DNA from: an uncultured Oscillospiraceae bacterium
GTDB taxonomy: Bacteria > Bacillota_A > Clostridia > Oscillospirales > Oscillospiraceae
Assembly (NCBI GenBank): GCA_910584605.1
Contig: CAJUAW010000020.1
Location: 14,983 to 29,769, forward strand
Length of the DNA: 14,787 bases
Direction of reading: 5' to 3'
The position numbers and the translations under genes were made by a program. The notes under the pieces were generated by a model, which was not told the DNA's origin, ran no database searches, and saw only the letters and a program-made list of their open reading frames with translations. Positions 1-7,567 of the stretch are shown in pieces. Position 1 is the stretch's first letter, and the number at the start of each line of letters is the position of its first letter.

Positions 1-27
1 TTTCCCTACACGACGCTCTTCCGATCT
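1..27. other. Illumina adapter at left contig end (artefact)
   Basis: The first 27 bases match the 3' part of the Illumina TruSeq Read 1 adapter and end in GCTCTTCCGATCT. They are the exact reverse complement of bases 14747-14773 at the other end. This is library sequence, not genome. Genomic sequence begins at about base 28, directly inside the recQ reading frame. Confidence 0.97.
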
Positions 28-28
28 G

Positions 29-1036
29 TTCGACCGCAAAGCCGTGATGGTGGCCACCAACGCCTTCGGCATGGGCATCGACAAGTCCAACGTCAGCTAC
101 GTGGTCCACTACAACATGCCCAAAAGCCTGGAGGCCTACTACCAGGAGGCGGGCCGGGCCGGGCGGGACGGCGAGGCGGCGGACTGCATCCTCCTGTACT
201 CGGCGGGGGACATTGCCACCGCCCGGTTCCTCATCGAGAACGGAGGCAATGAGGAGCTGACCTCCGAGGCGCGGGAGGCGGTCCGGCGGCACGACTACCA
301 GCGGCTCAGCGCCATGACCGGGTACTGCCGGACCACCGCCTGCCTCCGGGGCCGCATCCTGGACTACTTCGGCCAGTCCCATGATGCCTCCTGCGGGAGC
401 TGCGGAAATTGCCGGGGGGAGTTTGCCAGTGAGGATATCACCGTCTCCGCCCAGATGATCCTGTCCTGCGTGGTCCGGGTCCGGGAGAAGCTGGGGTACT
501 ATGTGGGCAAGACGCTGATTGTCCAGGTCCTCCGGGGCAGCAGGGACCAGCGGGTCCGGGACCTGGGGCTGGACAAGCTGTCCACCTTCGGCTTGATGGC
601 CCAGCTGTCCGCCGGGCGGGTGCGGGAGCTGATGGAGTATCTGGAGCTGGAGGGCTTTCTTCGAACCAACCCCGCCCACTCCACCCTGGAGCCCGCCGGG
701 AAGGCCCGGAGCCTCCTCTTTGAGGGCGAAAGGCTGTCCATGCCCCTCCGGAAGGACCGGGTGCGGGAGAAGAAGCCCGCCTCGAAGGGAACGGCCCTCC
801 CCGAGGCCAGGGAGGAGCGGCTGCTGGCCGCCCTCCGGACGCTGCGGGCCCGGCTGGCCCAGGCGGAGGGGGTCCCCGCCTACATCGTCTTTTCCAACGC
901 CGCCCTGGCCGACATGGCCCGCCGTGCGCCCCGGACTATGGAGGCGTTTTTGGAGGTGTCCGGCGTGGGCCGGGTGAAGGCGGCCAAGTATGGCGAAGCT
1001 TTTTTGCGTGTGATTCAGGAATGCAGTGCGAACTGA
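29..1036 (+). CDS. recQ: ATP-dependent DNA helicase RecQ, 5' truncated
   Basis: This is the C-terminal half of a RecQ 3'-5' DNA helicase, which acts in recombination and replication-fork repair. The frame is open from the adapter junction, so the N-terminal lobe (Walker A, DEAH box) is missing because the contig is cut, not because the gene is broken. Visible parts in order: helicase motif V (ATNAFGMGID), motif VI (QEAGRAGRDG, with the arginine finger), a zinc-binding module with one cysteine in GYCRTTAC and others in CGSCGNC, a winged-helix RQC domain at about 130-225 of the fragment, and a C-terminal HRDC domain at about 260-325 ending with GVGRVKAAKYGEAF. The natural stop is TGA at 1034-1036. 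The full protein would be about 600 residues, normal for bacterial RecQ with HRDC. GTG 44 and ATG 47 are internal codons, not starts. The next gene overlaps its stop. Confidence 0.95.
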   Translation, partial: FDRKAVMVATNAFGMGIDKSNVSYVVHYNMPKSLEAYYQEAGRAGRDGEAADCILLYSAGDIATARFLIENGGNEELTSEAREAVRRHDYQRLSAMTGYCRTTACLRGRILDYFGQSHDASCGSCGNCRGEFASEDITVSAQMILSCVVRVREKLGYYVGKTLIVQVLRGSRDQRVRDLGLDKLSTFGLMAQLSAGRVRELMEYLELEGFLRTNPAHSTLEPAGKARSLLFEGERLSMPLRKDRVREKKPASKGTALPEAREERLLAALRTLRARLAQAEGVPAYIVFSNAALADMARRAPRTMEAFLEVSGVGRVKAAKYGEAFLRVIQECSAN

Positions 1037-1913
1037 AAGGATGTGTTCCCCAGTGGACGATTTTTCCTTCTCCATTTTTCCCAACGAGAATTTTTTGGAC
1101 CTGCGGCTGTACCAGTACGGCTGGGAGCAGTGCGCGCCTCTGCACTCCTTTGGTCCCTTTGTGCGCAACCACTATCTGTTCCACTATGTGCTCTCCGGCC
1201 AGGGCCAGCTGGACGCCGCGGACGGGAACGGCGTGAGCCACAAGTACCAGCTGGGGCCGGGCCAGGGCTTTTTGGTGTTCCCCGGGCAGGTGACCACCTA
1301 CAGCGCCCATGAGAGCGATCCCTGGAAGTACACCTGGCTGGAGTTTGACGGCCTGCGGGTGGCGGAGTATGTGGACAGCGCCGGTTTGAGCCTGGGCCAG
1401 CCCATCTACCGCCCCCTGTCCCCCGAGCAGGGCCGGTCTGTGGGGGACACCATGGTCTATATCGCGGACCACTCCGACCGCTCTCCCCTTCATCTGGTGG
1501 GCCACCTGTGCCTGTTTCTGGATGGCCTCATCCAGAGCTCAGCTGCCCGCCGTGAGCTCCACGGCGGACAGCTGAAGGACTTCTATATCCAGGAGGCCAT
1601 CACCTTTATGGAACACAACTACTCCCGGGAGATCACCGTGGAGGAGGTGGCCGACGTGTGCAAGCTGAACCGCAGCTACTTCAGTAAGATTTTTAAGGAG
1701 AACATGGGCTGTCCGCCCCAGGAGTTCCTGATCCGCCTGCGGCTGGCCAAGGCCGCCGACCTGATGAAGGGGACTGGCAACTCCATCGGCGCGATTGCCG
1801 CCCGGTGCGGCTACCCCAATCAGCTCCACTTCTCCCGGGCCTTCCGCAAGCGGTACGGCCTGTCCCCGCGGGAGTGGCGGGTCCAGAACCAGGTCAAGCG
1901 AAAACAGGTCTGA
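1026..1913 (+). CDS. AraC-family transcriptional regulator (MsmR-like)
   Basis: About 295 residues, the usual AraC/XylS size. The N-terminal half is a cupin-like sugar-sensing domain (about residues 30-110, with HYVLSGQG and a GQGFLVFPGQ turn). The C-terminal ~100 residues carry two helix-turn-helix motifs: the first around ITVEEVADVCKLNRSYFSKI, the second around SIGAIAARCGYPNQLHFSRA, ending in the usual YGLSPREWR. Such proteins bind a sugar and activate neighbouring catabolic operons. It is convergent with the alpha-galactosidase and ABC transporter genes, so control of those genes by alpha-galactosides is the natural inference. The start is uncertain: GTG 1026 has AGGA five bases upstream and overlaps the recQ stop by 11 bases; ATG 1041 has no well-spaced site; GTG 1053 has AAAGGA 11 bases upstream and would begin the protein at VDDFSFSIFPNE, close to where homologues usually begin. 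Confidence 0.9.
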   Translation: MRTERMCSPVDDFSFSIFPNENFLDLRLYQYGWEQCAPLHSFGPFVRNHYLFHYVLSGQGQLDAADGNGVSHKYQLGPGQGFLVFPGQVTTYSAHESDPWKYTWLEFDGLRVAEYVDSAGLSLGQPIYRPLSPEQGRSVGDTMVYIADHSDRSPLHLVGHLCLFLDGLIQSSAARRELHGGQLKDFYIQEAITFMEHNYSREITVEEVADVCKLNRSYFSKIFKENMGCPPQEFLIRLRLAKAADLMKGTGNSIGAIAARCGYPNQLHFSRAFRKRYGLSPREWRVQNQVKRKQV

Positions 1914-1919
1914 AACGCA

Positions 1920-1945
1920 GTTCCCGCCTCCGGAGAGGCGGGAAC
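1920..1945. terminator. Bidirectional intrinsic terminator between convergent genes
   Basis: A perfect 11-bp stem GTTCCCGCCTC / GAGGCGGGAAC closes a CGGA loop (1931-1934). It is followed on the plus strand by CTGTTTTA. Outer arms AAAACAG (1901-1907, in the last AraC codons) and CTGTTTT (1946-1952) can extend the pairing around a one-sided internal loop and give the A-tract/T-tract arrangement of a two-way terminator. It lies between the AraC stop (1911-1913) and the alpha-galactosidase stop (1951-1953). The T-tract is better in the plus direction. Confidence 0.85.
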
Positions 1946-1950
1946 CTGTT

Positions 1951-4134
1951 TTACAGGGCGCGGAGATACAACTGGAGGGACTGGTAGTCCCCGCTGAGCA
2001 TGGGCAGGGGGTATCCGGCGGCCATGAGTACGTCGCCGGGCCAGGAGCCGCCGCCGTTGACCTGATAGGTCTGCTGGGGGTCCAGGCCCTTGAGGCGCAG
2101 AGTCCGGAAGGGCTGGGCGGCCCGGAGGGAGGTGAAGACCAAGGAGACCAGCGCCTCCCGGCGGTCGGGGGAGACCTGCTCCCAGGCGGTATAGGGGCCG
2201 TTTTGGAAGGGGTCGGTGAGGCGGTAGTAGTCCCCCTGCTGGATCAGGTCGTAGTGTTCCTTGAAGAAGGCGGTCTGCCGCCGGATGATCGCCTGCTCCT
2301 CCTGCGGGACGGCGCTCAGGTCCATCTCGTAACCAAAGGTGCCGGACATGGCTACCACGCCCCGGGTCTCCATAGGGGTGATCCGGCCGTTTTCCTCGTT
2401 GGGGACCACCGAGACGTGGGCGCCCATGGCGCTGACCGGGTATCCGAAGGAGGTGCCATACTGGATGCGCAGGCGGTCGATGGCGTCGGTGTTGTCGCTG
2501 CACCAGATCTGAGGGGTGTAGTAGAGCATCCCGGCGTCGAACCGCCCGCCGCCCCCGGCGCAGCCCTCGATGAGAATGTGGGGGAAGTCCCGGCGGAGCT
2601 GGTCCAGCATCTCGTACACGCCCAGGACATACCGGTGAAACACCTCTCCCTGGCGCTGGGGGGGCAGGGCGGCGGACCACACGTCGGAGAGGCTGCGGTT
2701 CATGTCCCACTTCACATAGGAGACGTCCGCGCTGGCCAGAACGGCCTTGATCTGTCCATAGACGCGGCGCCGCACCTCCGGGCGGGAGAAGTCCAGCACC
2801 AGCTGATTGCGGCCCCGGGCGGGGACCCGGCCAGGGATGCGCAGCGCCCAGTCGGGGTGTTCCCGGTAGAGATCGCTGTCCTCGCTGACCATCTCCGGCT
2901 CGATCCAGATGCCGAAGGACATGCCCAGCTCCTTCAGCCGGGGGACCAGGGCCTCCAGCCCGCCGGGCAGCTTGCTGTGGTTCACCACCCAGTCCCCCAG
3001 GCCGCTGTTGTCGTCGTCCCGCTTGCCGAACCAGCCGTCGTCCATGACGAACAGCTCGATGCCCAGAGGGGCGGCGGTTTTGGCGATGTCCGCCAGCTTT
3101 TCGGCGTCAAAGCTGAAGTAGGTGGCCTCCCAGTTGTTGATGAGCACCGGGCGGCGGGCGCCCCGGAGGGGGTCCTGGATCAGGTGCTCCCGGATGGCCC
3201 GGTGGAACTGGCGGCTCATCTGCCCCAGGCCGCTGGGGGAGCAGACCAGCGCCGCCTCCGGGGCGGTGAAGGTGGCGTCTGGCTCCAGGGTCCAGCAGAA
3301 CTGGTAGGGGTTGATGCCCATCACCAGCCGGACGTTGTCATATTGGCTGGCCTCCGCCTGGGCCTGGAAATTGCCGCTGTACAGCAGCATGGCCCCGTAG
3401 CACAGGCCGTAGTCCTCGTTGGCCTCCCGGTCGCAGAGGACCACAAAGGGGTTGTGCTGGTGGCTGGAGGTCCCCCGGACGCTGCCCACCCCCTGGACGC
3501 CGGAACGCAGAGGGGCGCGGCTGGGGGCTCGCTCCATCATGTGGCAGCCGTCAAAGGTGATCAGGTCCAAATCGGAGCGCTGGAAGTCCAGACACAGGGA
3601 GGCGCACTGGCGCAGGCGGACGGGCGCGCTTCCGCAGTTGCGTACCTGGACCGAGCGGGTAATCAGGTCGCAGTCCTCAAACACGCCATAGGCCAGCTCC
3701 ACCGCCAGATCGGCGGCAGGGTCCTCCAGGGTGATCCGGAGGGTTTCCGCCCCCTCCGTTCCGCGGAAAAAGGGCAGGCCGTCCAGCTCATACTTACCCC
3801 GCTCCACCTTCCAGCCGGTCAGGCGCAGATCGGCCACACGGCTGCCGTCAGGATATTCGACCTCAATGGAGGGCAGGCGGAAATCCCCCACGCCGCAGGT
3901 GGAGTACTCCTGGGGGAGGGTGTCCAGGGAGTAGGTGCGGTCCGTTCCGGCCTCATGGGGATTGGGAGCGCAGGCCCGGTCGGCATAGCGGACCAGATAG
4001 GACAGGTCGCAGTCCCCGACCCTGGGGCCGTAGTAGGTGTGAATCAAAACATTGTGCCGGTCGGCCTTCATCTGATAAGTGGTGTTTTTGGTGTGCAGGG
4101 TAAAGACCCTGTGTTCCTTGTTGATCACGATCAT
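1951..4134 (-). CDS. aga: Alpha-galactosidase, GH36 (AgaA-like)
   Basis: 727 residues, full length for clostridial/bacillar GH36 enzymes (about 730). It hydrolyses terminal alpha-1,6-galactose from melibiose, raffinose and stachyose by a retaining mechanism. Visible: an N-terminal beta-supersandwich (about 1-320), a catalytic barrel with NNWEATYF (333-340) and LFVMDDGWFG (361-370), nucleophile Asp477 in YVKWDMNR, the GCAGGGGRFD substrate loop (524-533), and acid/base Asp547 in CSDNTDAIDR. These line up with Asp478 and Asp548 of Geobacillus AgaA/AgaB, an offset of one. There is no signal peptide, so it acts in the cytoplasm on imported sugar. The start is ATG 4134, with AGGGGG eight bases upstream; an in-frame ATG at 4224 lies upstream of the likely promoter and is rejected. 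It follows the ABC transporter genes on the same strand but is separated by a hairpin and has its own promoter. Confidence 0.96.
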   Translation of the reverse strand: MIVINKEHRVFTLHTKNTTYQMKADRHNVLIHTYYGPRVGDCDLSYLVRYADRACAPNPHEAGTDRTYSLDTLPQEYSTCGVGDFRLPSIEVEYPDGSRVADLRLTGWKVERGKYELDGLPFFRGTEGAETLRITLEDPAADLAVELAYGVFEDCDLITRSVQVRNCGSAPVRLRQCASLCLDFQRSDLDLITFDGCHMMERAPSRAPLRSGVQGVGSVRGTSSHQHNPFVVLCDREANEDYGLCYGAMLLYSGNFQAQAEASQYDNVRLVMGINPYQFCWTLEPDATFTAPEAALVCSPSGLGQMSRQFHRAIREHLIQDPLRGARRPVLINNWEATYFSFDAEKLADIAKTAAPLGIELFVMDDGWFGKRDDDNSGLGDWVVNHSKLPGGLEALVPRLKELGMSFGIWIEPEMVSEDSDLYREHPDWALRIPGRVPARGRNQLVLDFSRPEVRRRVYGQIKAVLASADVSYVKWDMNRSLSDVWSAALPPQRQGEVFHRYVLGVYEMLDQLRRDFPHILIEGCAGGGGRFDAGMLYYTPQIWCSDNTDAIDRLRIQYGTSFGYPVSAMGAHVSVVPNEENGRITPMETRGVVAMSGTFGYEMDLSAVPQEEQAIIRRQTAFFKEHYDLIQQGDYYRLTDPFQNGPYTAWEQVSPDRREALVSLVFTSLRAAQPFRTLRLKGLDPQQTYQVNGGGSWPGDVLMAAGYPLPMLSGDYQSLQLYLRAL

Positions 4135-4169
4135 GAGGGATACCCCCTGAATAAAGATTTCTTGGGCTG

Positions 4170-4198
4170 ATTGTACGGGATTTTGGACCAAATAACAA
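4170..4198 (-). promoter_or_regulatory. Sigma-A promoter of the alpha-galactosidase gene
   Basis: On the minus strand, -35 TTGTTA (4193-4198) and -10 TACAAT (4170-4175) are separated by exactly 17 bases. Transcription would start near 4163, giving a leader of about 30 bases before ATG 4134. The surrounding 4140-4255 stretch is AT-rich compared with the coding DNA, as expected of a promoter region. Confidence 0.75.
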
Positions 4199-4257
4199 GA
4201 AAAAGTTGGAAAAATAAACGACAAATTCCGGGCGTGTTTTCCGCCGGATTTTGTTCA

Positions 4258-4298
4258 GGGAAACAGCCCCGGCACGTCAAATTGCCGGGGCTGTTCCC
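4258..4298 (-). terminator. Strong hairpin after the ABC permease genes
   Basis: A perfect 13-bp GC-rich stem (AACAGCCCCGGCA at 4262-4274 with its complement at 4283-4295) has an 8-base loop and is extended by GGG/CCC outside a bulged A. On the minus strand it is followed only by TTTCCCTG, so the T-tract is poor. It lies 19 bases after the second permease stop and upstream of the alpha-galactosidase promoter. It may terminate partially, or protect the transporter mRNA 3' end and set differential expression, as often seen within sugar operons. Confidence 0.65.
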
Positions 4299-4317
4299 AA
4301 AGGAAGAGAAAAGGAGG

Positions 4318-5160
4318 TTATTTGCCGCCGGTGGACGCAATGCCCTCGATGAACTGGCGCTGGAAGATCAGGTACAGGATCACCATGGGCAGCATCGCCA
4401 GCAGGGAACCGGCCATGAGCACCGGGAAGTTGGTGCTGAACTGGCCGCGGAGGGTGGCCAGGCCGGAGGACAGGGTCATCATGTTCAGGTCGGAGTTGAC
4501 CACCAGGGGCCACATCAGGTCGCTGTAGGCGAAGACGGCGGTGAAGATCGTCAGGGCGGCCACGGAGGTTCCGGTCAGGGGGAACATGACCTTGTAGAAG
4601 GTCTGCCACTGGTTGCAGCCGTCTAAGTATGCGGCCTCACCGATCTCCTTGGGGATGCCCATGTAGGTCTGCCGCAGGAAGAACACGCCGAAGGCGCTGA
4701 CGATTCCGGGGAAGACCAGGGCGAAGATGGTGTTGGCCATCCCCATCTTGGCCACCATCTGGTACTGAGGGATGATAAAAATCTGGGAGGGCAAGGACAT
4801 CTGCACCAGCACGATGCCGAACAGCAGCTTCTTGCCCCGGAAGTTCAGCATGGCGAAGGCGTAGCCCGCCATGGAGCTGAAGGCCACGGCGCAGATCACC
4901 CGGAACAGAATCATCAGGGCGGTGTTCAGGTACAGCTTGAGAAAGGGCAGGCTGGCGGTGGCCTCCACAAAGTTTTTCCACTGAAGGCCCTCTCTGGGGA
5001 AGATAATGGGGGGCACCGCGTTGCTCTCCCCCACGGTCTTGACGCTGGTGAGAATCATCCAGAGAAAGGGGAAGACCATGATAACGGCGGCCGCAATGAG
5101 CACCGCGTAGGTGAGGATGGTCATCCGCTTCTGGGAGGCTTCCAAAGAAGTGTGTTTCAT
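4318..5160 (-). CDS. Sugar ABC transporter permease, MalG/MsmG type
   Basis: 280 residues, the second inner-membrane subunit of a carbohydrate importer (CUT1 class). The first membrane segment follows a short basic N-terminus (about 13-36, ILTYAVLIAAAVIMVFPFLW); five more hydrophobic segments follow. The ATPase-contacting EAA loop is clear: EAAYLDGCNQWQTFYKVMFP (about 179-198). The C-terminus RQFIEGIASTGGK is typical of MalG-like subunits. Start: ATG 5160 has AGGAGG seven bases upstream (5168-5173), overlapping the stop of the preceding permease gene; TTG 5163, three bases further upstream, is too close to that site. The gap to the upstream gene is 12 bases, so the two permeases are co-translated as a heterodimer. 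Specificity for alpha-galactosides is inferred from the neighbouring GH36 gene. Confidence 0.95.
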   Translation of the reverse strand: MKHTSLEASQKRMTILTYAVLIAAAVIMVFPFLWMILTSVKTVGESNAVPPIIFPREGLQWKNFVEATASLPFLKLYLNTALMILFRVICAVAFSSMAGYAFAMLNFRGKKLLFGIVLVQMSLPSQIFIIPQYQMVAKMGMANTIFALVFPGIVSAFGVFFLRQTYMGIPKEIGEAAYLDGCNQWQTFYKVMFPLTGTSVAALTIFTAVFAYSDLMWPLVVNSDLNMMTLSSGLATLRGQFSTNFPVLMAGSLLAMLPMVILYLIFQRQFIEGIASTGGK

Positions 5161-5172
5161 CAAAATTCCTCC

Positions 5173-6060
5173 TTACACGTCATAGTTGACCCACTTCTTC
5201 TGGCCGTAGAACTGAATCACCGTGACCAGGCCGATGAGCAGAACGGTCCACAGCACGATCGCGGAGCCGTAGCCGCGCTCGCCGGCGATGAAGGAGGAGC
5301 GGTAGAACAGGTACATCAGGCTCTGCACACTGGTGACAGCGGGGTTGGTGTCCTCCACCATCATGTAGATCAGGTCGTAGACCTTCACGGCGGACATCAG
5401 GCGCATAATCATGACCACGAACAGGGTGGGGGACACCATGGGCAGGGTGATGGTGAAGAACTGCTTCACCTTGCCCGCCCCGTCGATGCTGTTGGCCTCA
5501 TACAGGGTTTTTGGGATGTTCTGCAAGCCGGCCAGCAGGAGGACGGCGTCATAGCCGATGTTGCTCCAGATGGCCACGATGGCGCAGGAGATCATGACGA
5601 ACTTGGGGTCGGTGATCCAGCCGATGTGGGTGCCGAAGAGCTGGTTCAGAATGCCGTATTCCCCGTTGAAGATGAAGCGCCACACCATAGTGACGGCGGC
5701 GGGGGCGCACACCAGGGGCAGGAAGAAGATGGTGCGGAAGCCGCCCTTGAACTTGATCTTGGCGTTGAGGAGCATGGCCACCAGCAGGGACAGGAACAGT
5801 CCCACAGGGACGGTGAGGATACAGAACAGGATGGTGTTCCAGGTGGCCTTCCAGAACTCGGCGTTCTGGAACATGCGGGTGAAGTTGGCCAGGCCCACGA
5901 ACTGGTAGCGGCCGAAGCCCAGGTGCTCGCAGAAGGCGGTGTAGATGGTCTGGACGAAGGGCCACAGGTTCAGAATCACCAGACCTATAATTGTGGGGGC
6001 CACCATAATCCAGCCCCAGTTTTCTTCCCGCCGGGCGGCGGGGGACAGCTTGTTGTTCAC
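5173..6060 (-). CDS. Sugar ABC transporter permease, MalF/MsmF type
   Basis: 295 residues, partner permease of the CUT1 sugar importer. After a short basic N-terminus comes membrane segment one (about 15-40, with MVAPTIIGLVILNLWPF), the usual periplasm-facing loop with FVGLANFTRMFQNAEFW, and five further segments. The EAA loop is LYEANSIDGAGKVKQFFTIT followed by LP (about 187-208). Start: GTG 6060 is chosen because AGGAGG (6068-6073) sits seven bases upstream. An in-frame ATG lies upstream but would put that ribosome site inside the coding region; longer in-frame extension would overlap the binding-protein gene. The gap to the binding-protein stop is 20 bases. Confidence 0.94.
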   Translation of the reverse strand: MNNKLSPAARREENWGWIMVAPTIIGLVILNLWPFVQTIYTAFCEHLGFGRYQFVGLANFTRMFQNAEFWKATWNTILFCILTVPVGLFLSLLVAMLLNAKIKFKGGFRTIFFLPLVCAPAAVTMVWRFIFNGEYGILNQLFGTHIGWITDPKFVMISCAIVAIWSNIGYDAVLLLAGLQNIPKTLYEANSIDGAGKVKQFFTITLPMVSPTLFVVMIMRLMSAVKVYDLIYMMVEDTNPAVTSVQSLMYLFYRSSFIAGERGYGSAIVLWTVLLIGLVTVIQFYGQKKWVNYDV

Positions 6061-6080
6061 AAAAATGCCTCCTCTCTCCA

Positions 6081-7364
6081 TCAGTCGGTCACGTACTGGT
6101 CCGCGATGCTCTGCATAACGGCCAGCTGGGCGTCGAGATCCGCGCCGTTGTAGACCTTGACCATCTCGTCGGCCACGTTGGACTTCCACTTGCGGCGGCT
6201 GGCGTTGTTGATGTACTGCACGGCGGAGTCAAACTGGTCGTAACAGACCTGGGTGTTGATGAGATAGTCGTAGTTCTGGAACTGGGTGGTCCAGGAGTCC
6301 TCCAGGCCCAGGTAGGCGGGGATGGCCGCGCCCGATTCGCCCTGAATGCGCTGGCCCTCCTCGCTGCCGAAGAAGCGGAGCACATCCTTTACGACGTCCA
6401 GGTTCTTGCCGTTGGCGGCGGTGGCGTAGCACAGGCCGTTGGAGATGGTGCCGCGGCCGTCGCCCGAGGCGGGATTGGGGCACTTGGGCAGGGGCGCGAT
6501 GTCCCACTTGCCCACCATATTGGGGTAGTTGATCAACTCGGGCAGCAGGTTCCAGGAGCCCTCAAAGAACATGCAGCCCATCTCAGAGAAGAAGGCGGTG
6601 CCAGGGGAGGTCTCGGCGAAGAAGGTCTGGTCGGGACACCATTCGTTCTTTTGGATGTCTACGTAGTACTTGATGGCGTCCGCCGTGGCGGGCTGGGTAT
6701 AGCCGGCGTGAAGGTTGGTCTCCGGGTCCAGGATGTAGCCGCCGTTCTGGTAGACGAAGTTCCAGTAGCCCAGCTGCTCGTCGTTGTAGGCCATGTAGCC
6801 GTACTTGCCGGTGGCGTCGTAAACCTTCTGAGAGGCGTCCATCAGGTCGTCCCAGGTCCAGGTCTCGTCGGGGTAGGCCACTCCGGCGGCGTCAAACATC
6901 TCCATGTTGTACACCAGGACCACGTTGTCCTTGTCCTTGGGCACGCCATACATCCGGCCGTCGGAGCCGCTGGCGTTGCCAATGGAGACCTGGGAGTAGT
7001 GCTCCGTCCAGAAGTTGGGGTCCACCTCGTCATACAGGCCGGTGAGGTCGGCCAGGATGCCGAAGTCGGCGTAGTACAGAATCTGGTCGGTGTGCATCCA
7101 GAAGATGTCGGGCATGGTGTTGCTCTCTCCGGCGGCCTCCAGCTTGGTCCAGTACTCGCTCCAGCTGGTGACCTGGACCTCGATGACCACATCGGGGTGC
7201 TGAGCGGTGTAGGCGTCGCAGACGGCCTGCATTCCCGGGCGCTGGAACACATCCCAGATCTGGAAGGTAAGATGGGTCTTGCCGTCTGACGCGCCGCACC
7301 CGCTCAGGGACAGCAGCAGCGTTATGGCTAAGACAAGGGATACAATACGGGGTATCTGTTTCAT
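6081..7364 (-). CDS. Sugar ABC transporter substrate-binding lipoprotein
   Basis: 427 residues, an extracellular solute-binding protein family 1 member (MsmE-like). The N-terminus is a lipoprotein signal: basic start MKQIPR, a hydrophobic core, and lipobox LSGC with Cys23 as the lipidated residue. The mature part begins with a short linker and the fold typical of oligosaccharide receptors (THLTFQIWDVF, then repeated Trp/Tyr-rich segments such as PDETWTWDDL and GYWNFVYQNGGY that commonly stack on sugar rings). It captures the substrate outside the membrane and delivers it to the two permeases encoded just downstream. Start: ATG 7364 has AGAGGAG about nine bases upstream; an upstream in-frame start at 7421 would lie inside the promoter. 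It is the first gene of the operon. Ligand identity (raffinose, melibiose, stachyose) is inferred from the linked GH36 gene. Confidence 0.95.
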   Translation of the reverse strand: MKQIPRIVSLVLAITLLLSLSGCGASDGKTHLTFQIWDVFQRPGMQAVCDAYTAQHPDVVIEVQVTSWSEYWTKLEAAGESNTMPDIFWMHTDQILYYADFGILADLTGLYDEVDPNFWTEHYSQVSIGNASGSDGRMYGVPKDKDNVVLVYNMEMFDAAGVAYPDETWTWDDLMDASQKVYDATGKYGYMAYNDEQLGYWNFVYQNGGYILDPETNLHAGYTQPATADAIKYYVDIQKNEWCPDQTFFAETSPGTAFFSEMGCMFFEGSWNLLPELINYPNMVGKWDIAPLPKCPNPASGDGRGTISNGLCYATAANGKNLDVVKDVLRFFGSEEGQRIQGESGAAIPAYLGLEDSWTTQFQNYDYLINTQVCYDQFDSAVQYINNASRRKWKSNVADEMVKVYNGADLDAQLAVMQSIADQYVTD

Positions 7365-7401
7365 AACTCCACTCCTCTGCTTGTTTGTCGCACTCAGAAA
7401 C

Positions 7402-7411
7402 GTTACGTAAC
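7402..7411. repeat. Palindrome GTTACGTAAC at the operon start site
   Basis: A perfect 10-base palindrome lies just downstream of the operon -10 (7421-7426), covering the expected transcription start and first transcribed bases. This is a classical position for a repressor operator. No protein can be assigned from sequence alone. Confidence 0.5.
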
Positions 7412-7420
7412 TATGAACCA

Positions 7421-7449
7421 ATCATAAACGTCCCGCCTGTTTCTGTAAA
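7421..7449 (-). promoter_or_regulatory. Sigma-A promoter of the sugar ABC transporter operon
   Basis: On the minus strand, -35 TTTACA (7444-7449) and -10 TATGAT (7421-7426) are separated by exactly 17 bases; each hexamer matches consensus at five of six positions. Transcription would start near 7414, giving a leader of about 50 bases before ATG 7364. Confidence 0.8.
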
Positions 7450-7567
7450 TGGACTGGATTTTACGAAATATATTCAAATGTCGCCTATAACGTTTCCAGT
7501 ACACTTGGGGGCAACATTTTGGTAGGTTTCCAAAAAATTCATTGAATCTGCATAGCTGCAAGGGTTT

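Larger units (their letters stand above)
7397..7496. repeat. Inverted repeat GAAACGTTA / TAACGTTTC flanking the operon promoter
   Basis: GAAACGTTA at 7397-7405 and its exact complement TAACGTTTC at 7488-7496 bracket the ABC operon promoter, 91 bases apart between equivalent points (close to nine helical turns). The near copy overlaps the GTTACGTAAC palindrome. A second short pair, ACTGGA (7453-7458) and TCCAGT (7495-7500), lies in the upstream part. The spacing would suit looping by a regulator bound at two sites, but nine-base matches in AT-rich DNA can occur by chance. Confidence 0.4.

Noticed and set aside
1795..4170. Plus-strand 791-codon open frame opposite the alpha-galactosidase
   Set aside because: It is the antisense shadow of a GC-rich gene: low-complexity Gly/Ala/Val/Gln content, no motif, and the minus strand holds an unmistakable GH36 enzyme.
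4135..4224. Upstream ATG 4224 as start of the alpha-galactosidase
   Set aside because: It would add 30 residues not expected in the family and lies upstream of the -35/-10 pair at 4170-4198; ATG 4134 has a good ribosome site.
5161..5163. TTG 5163 as start of the MalG-type permease
   Set aside because: It would leave only four bases after AGGAGG, whereas ATG 5160 has the normal seven.
7484..7500. Possible catabolite-response (cre) site with minus-strand core TGGAAACG
   Set aside because: Only the left half fits the CcpA consensus; the right half lacks the required CA, so it is not called.
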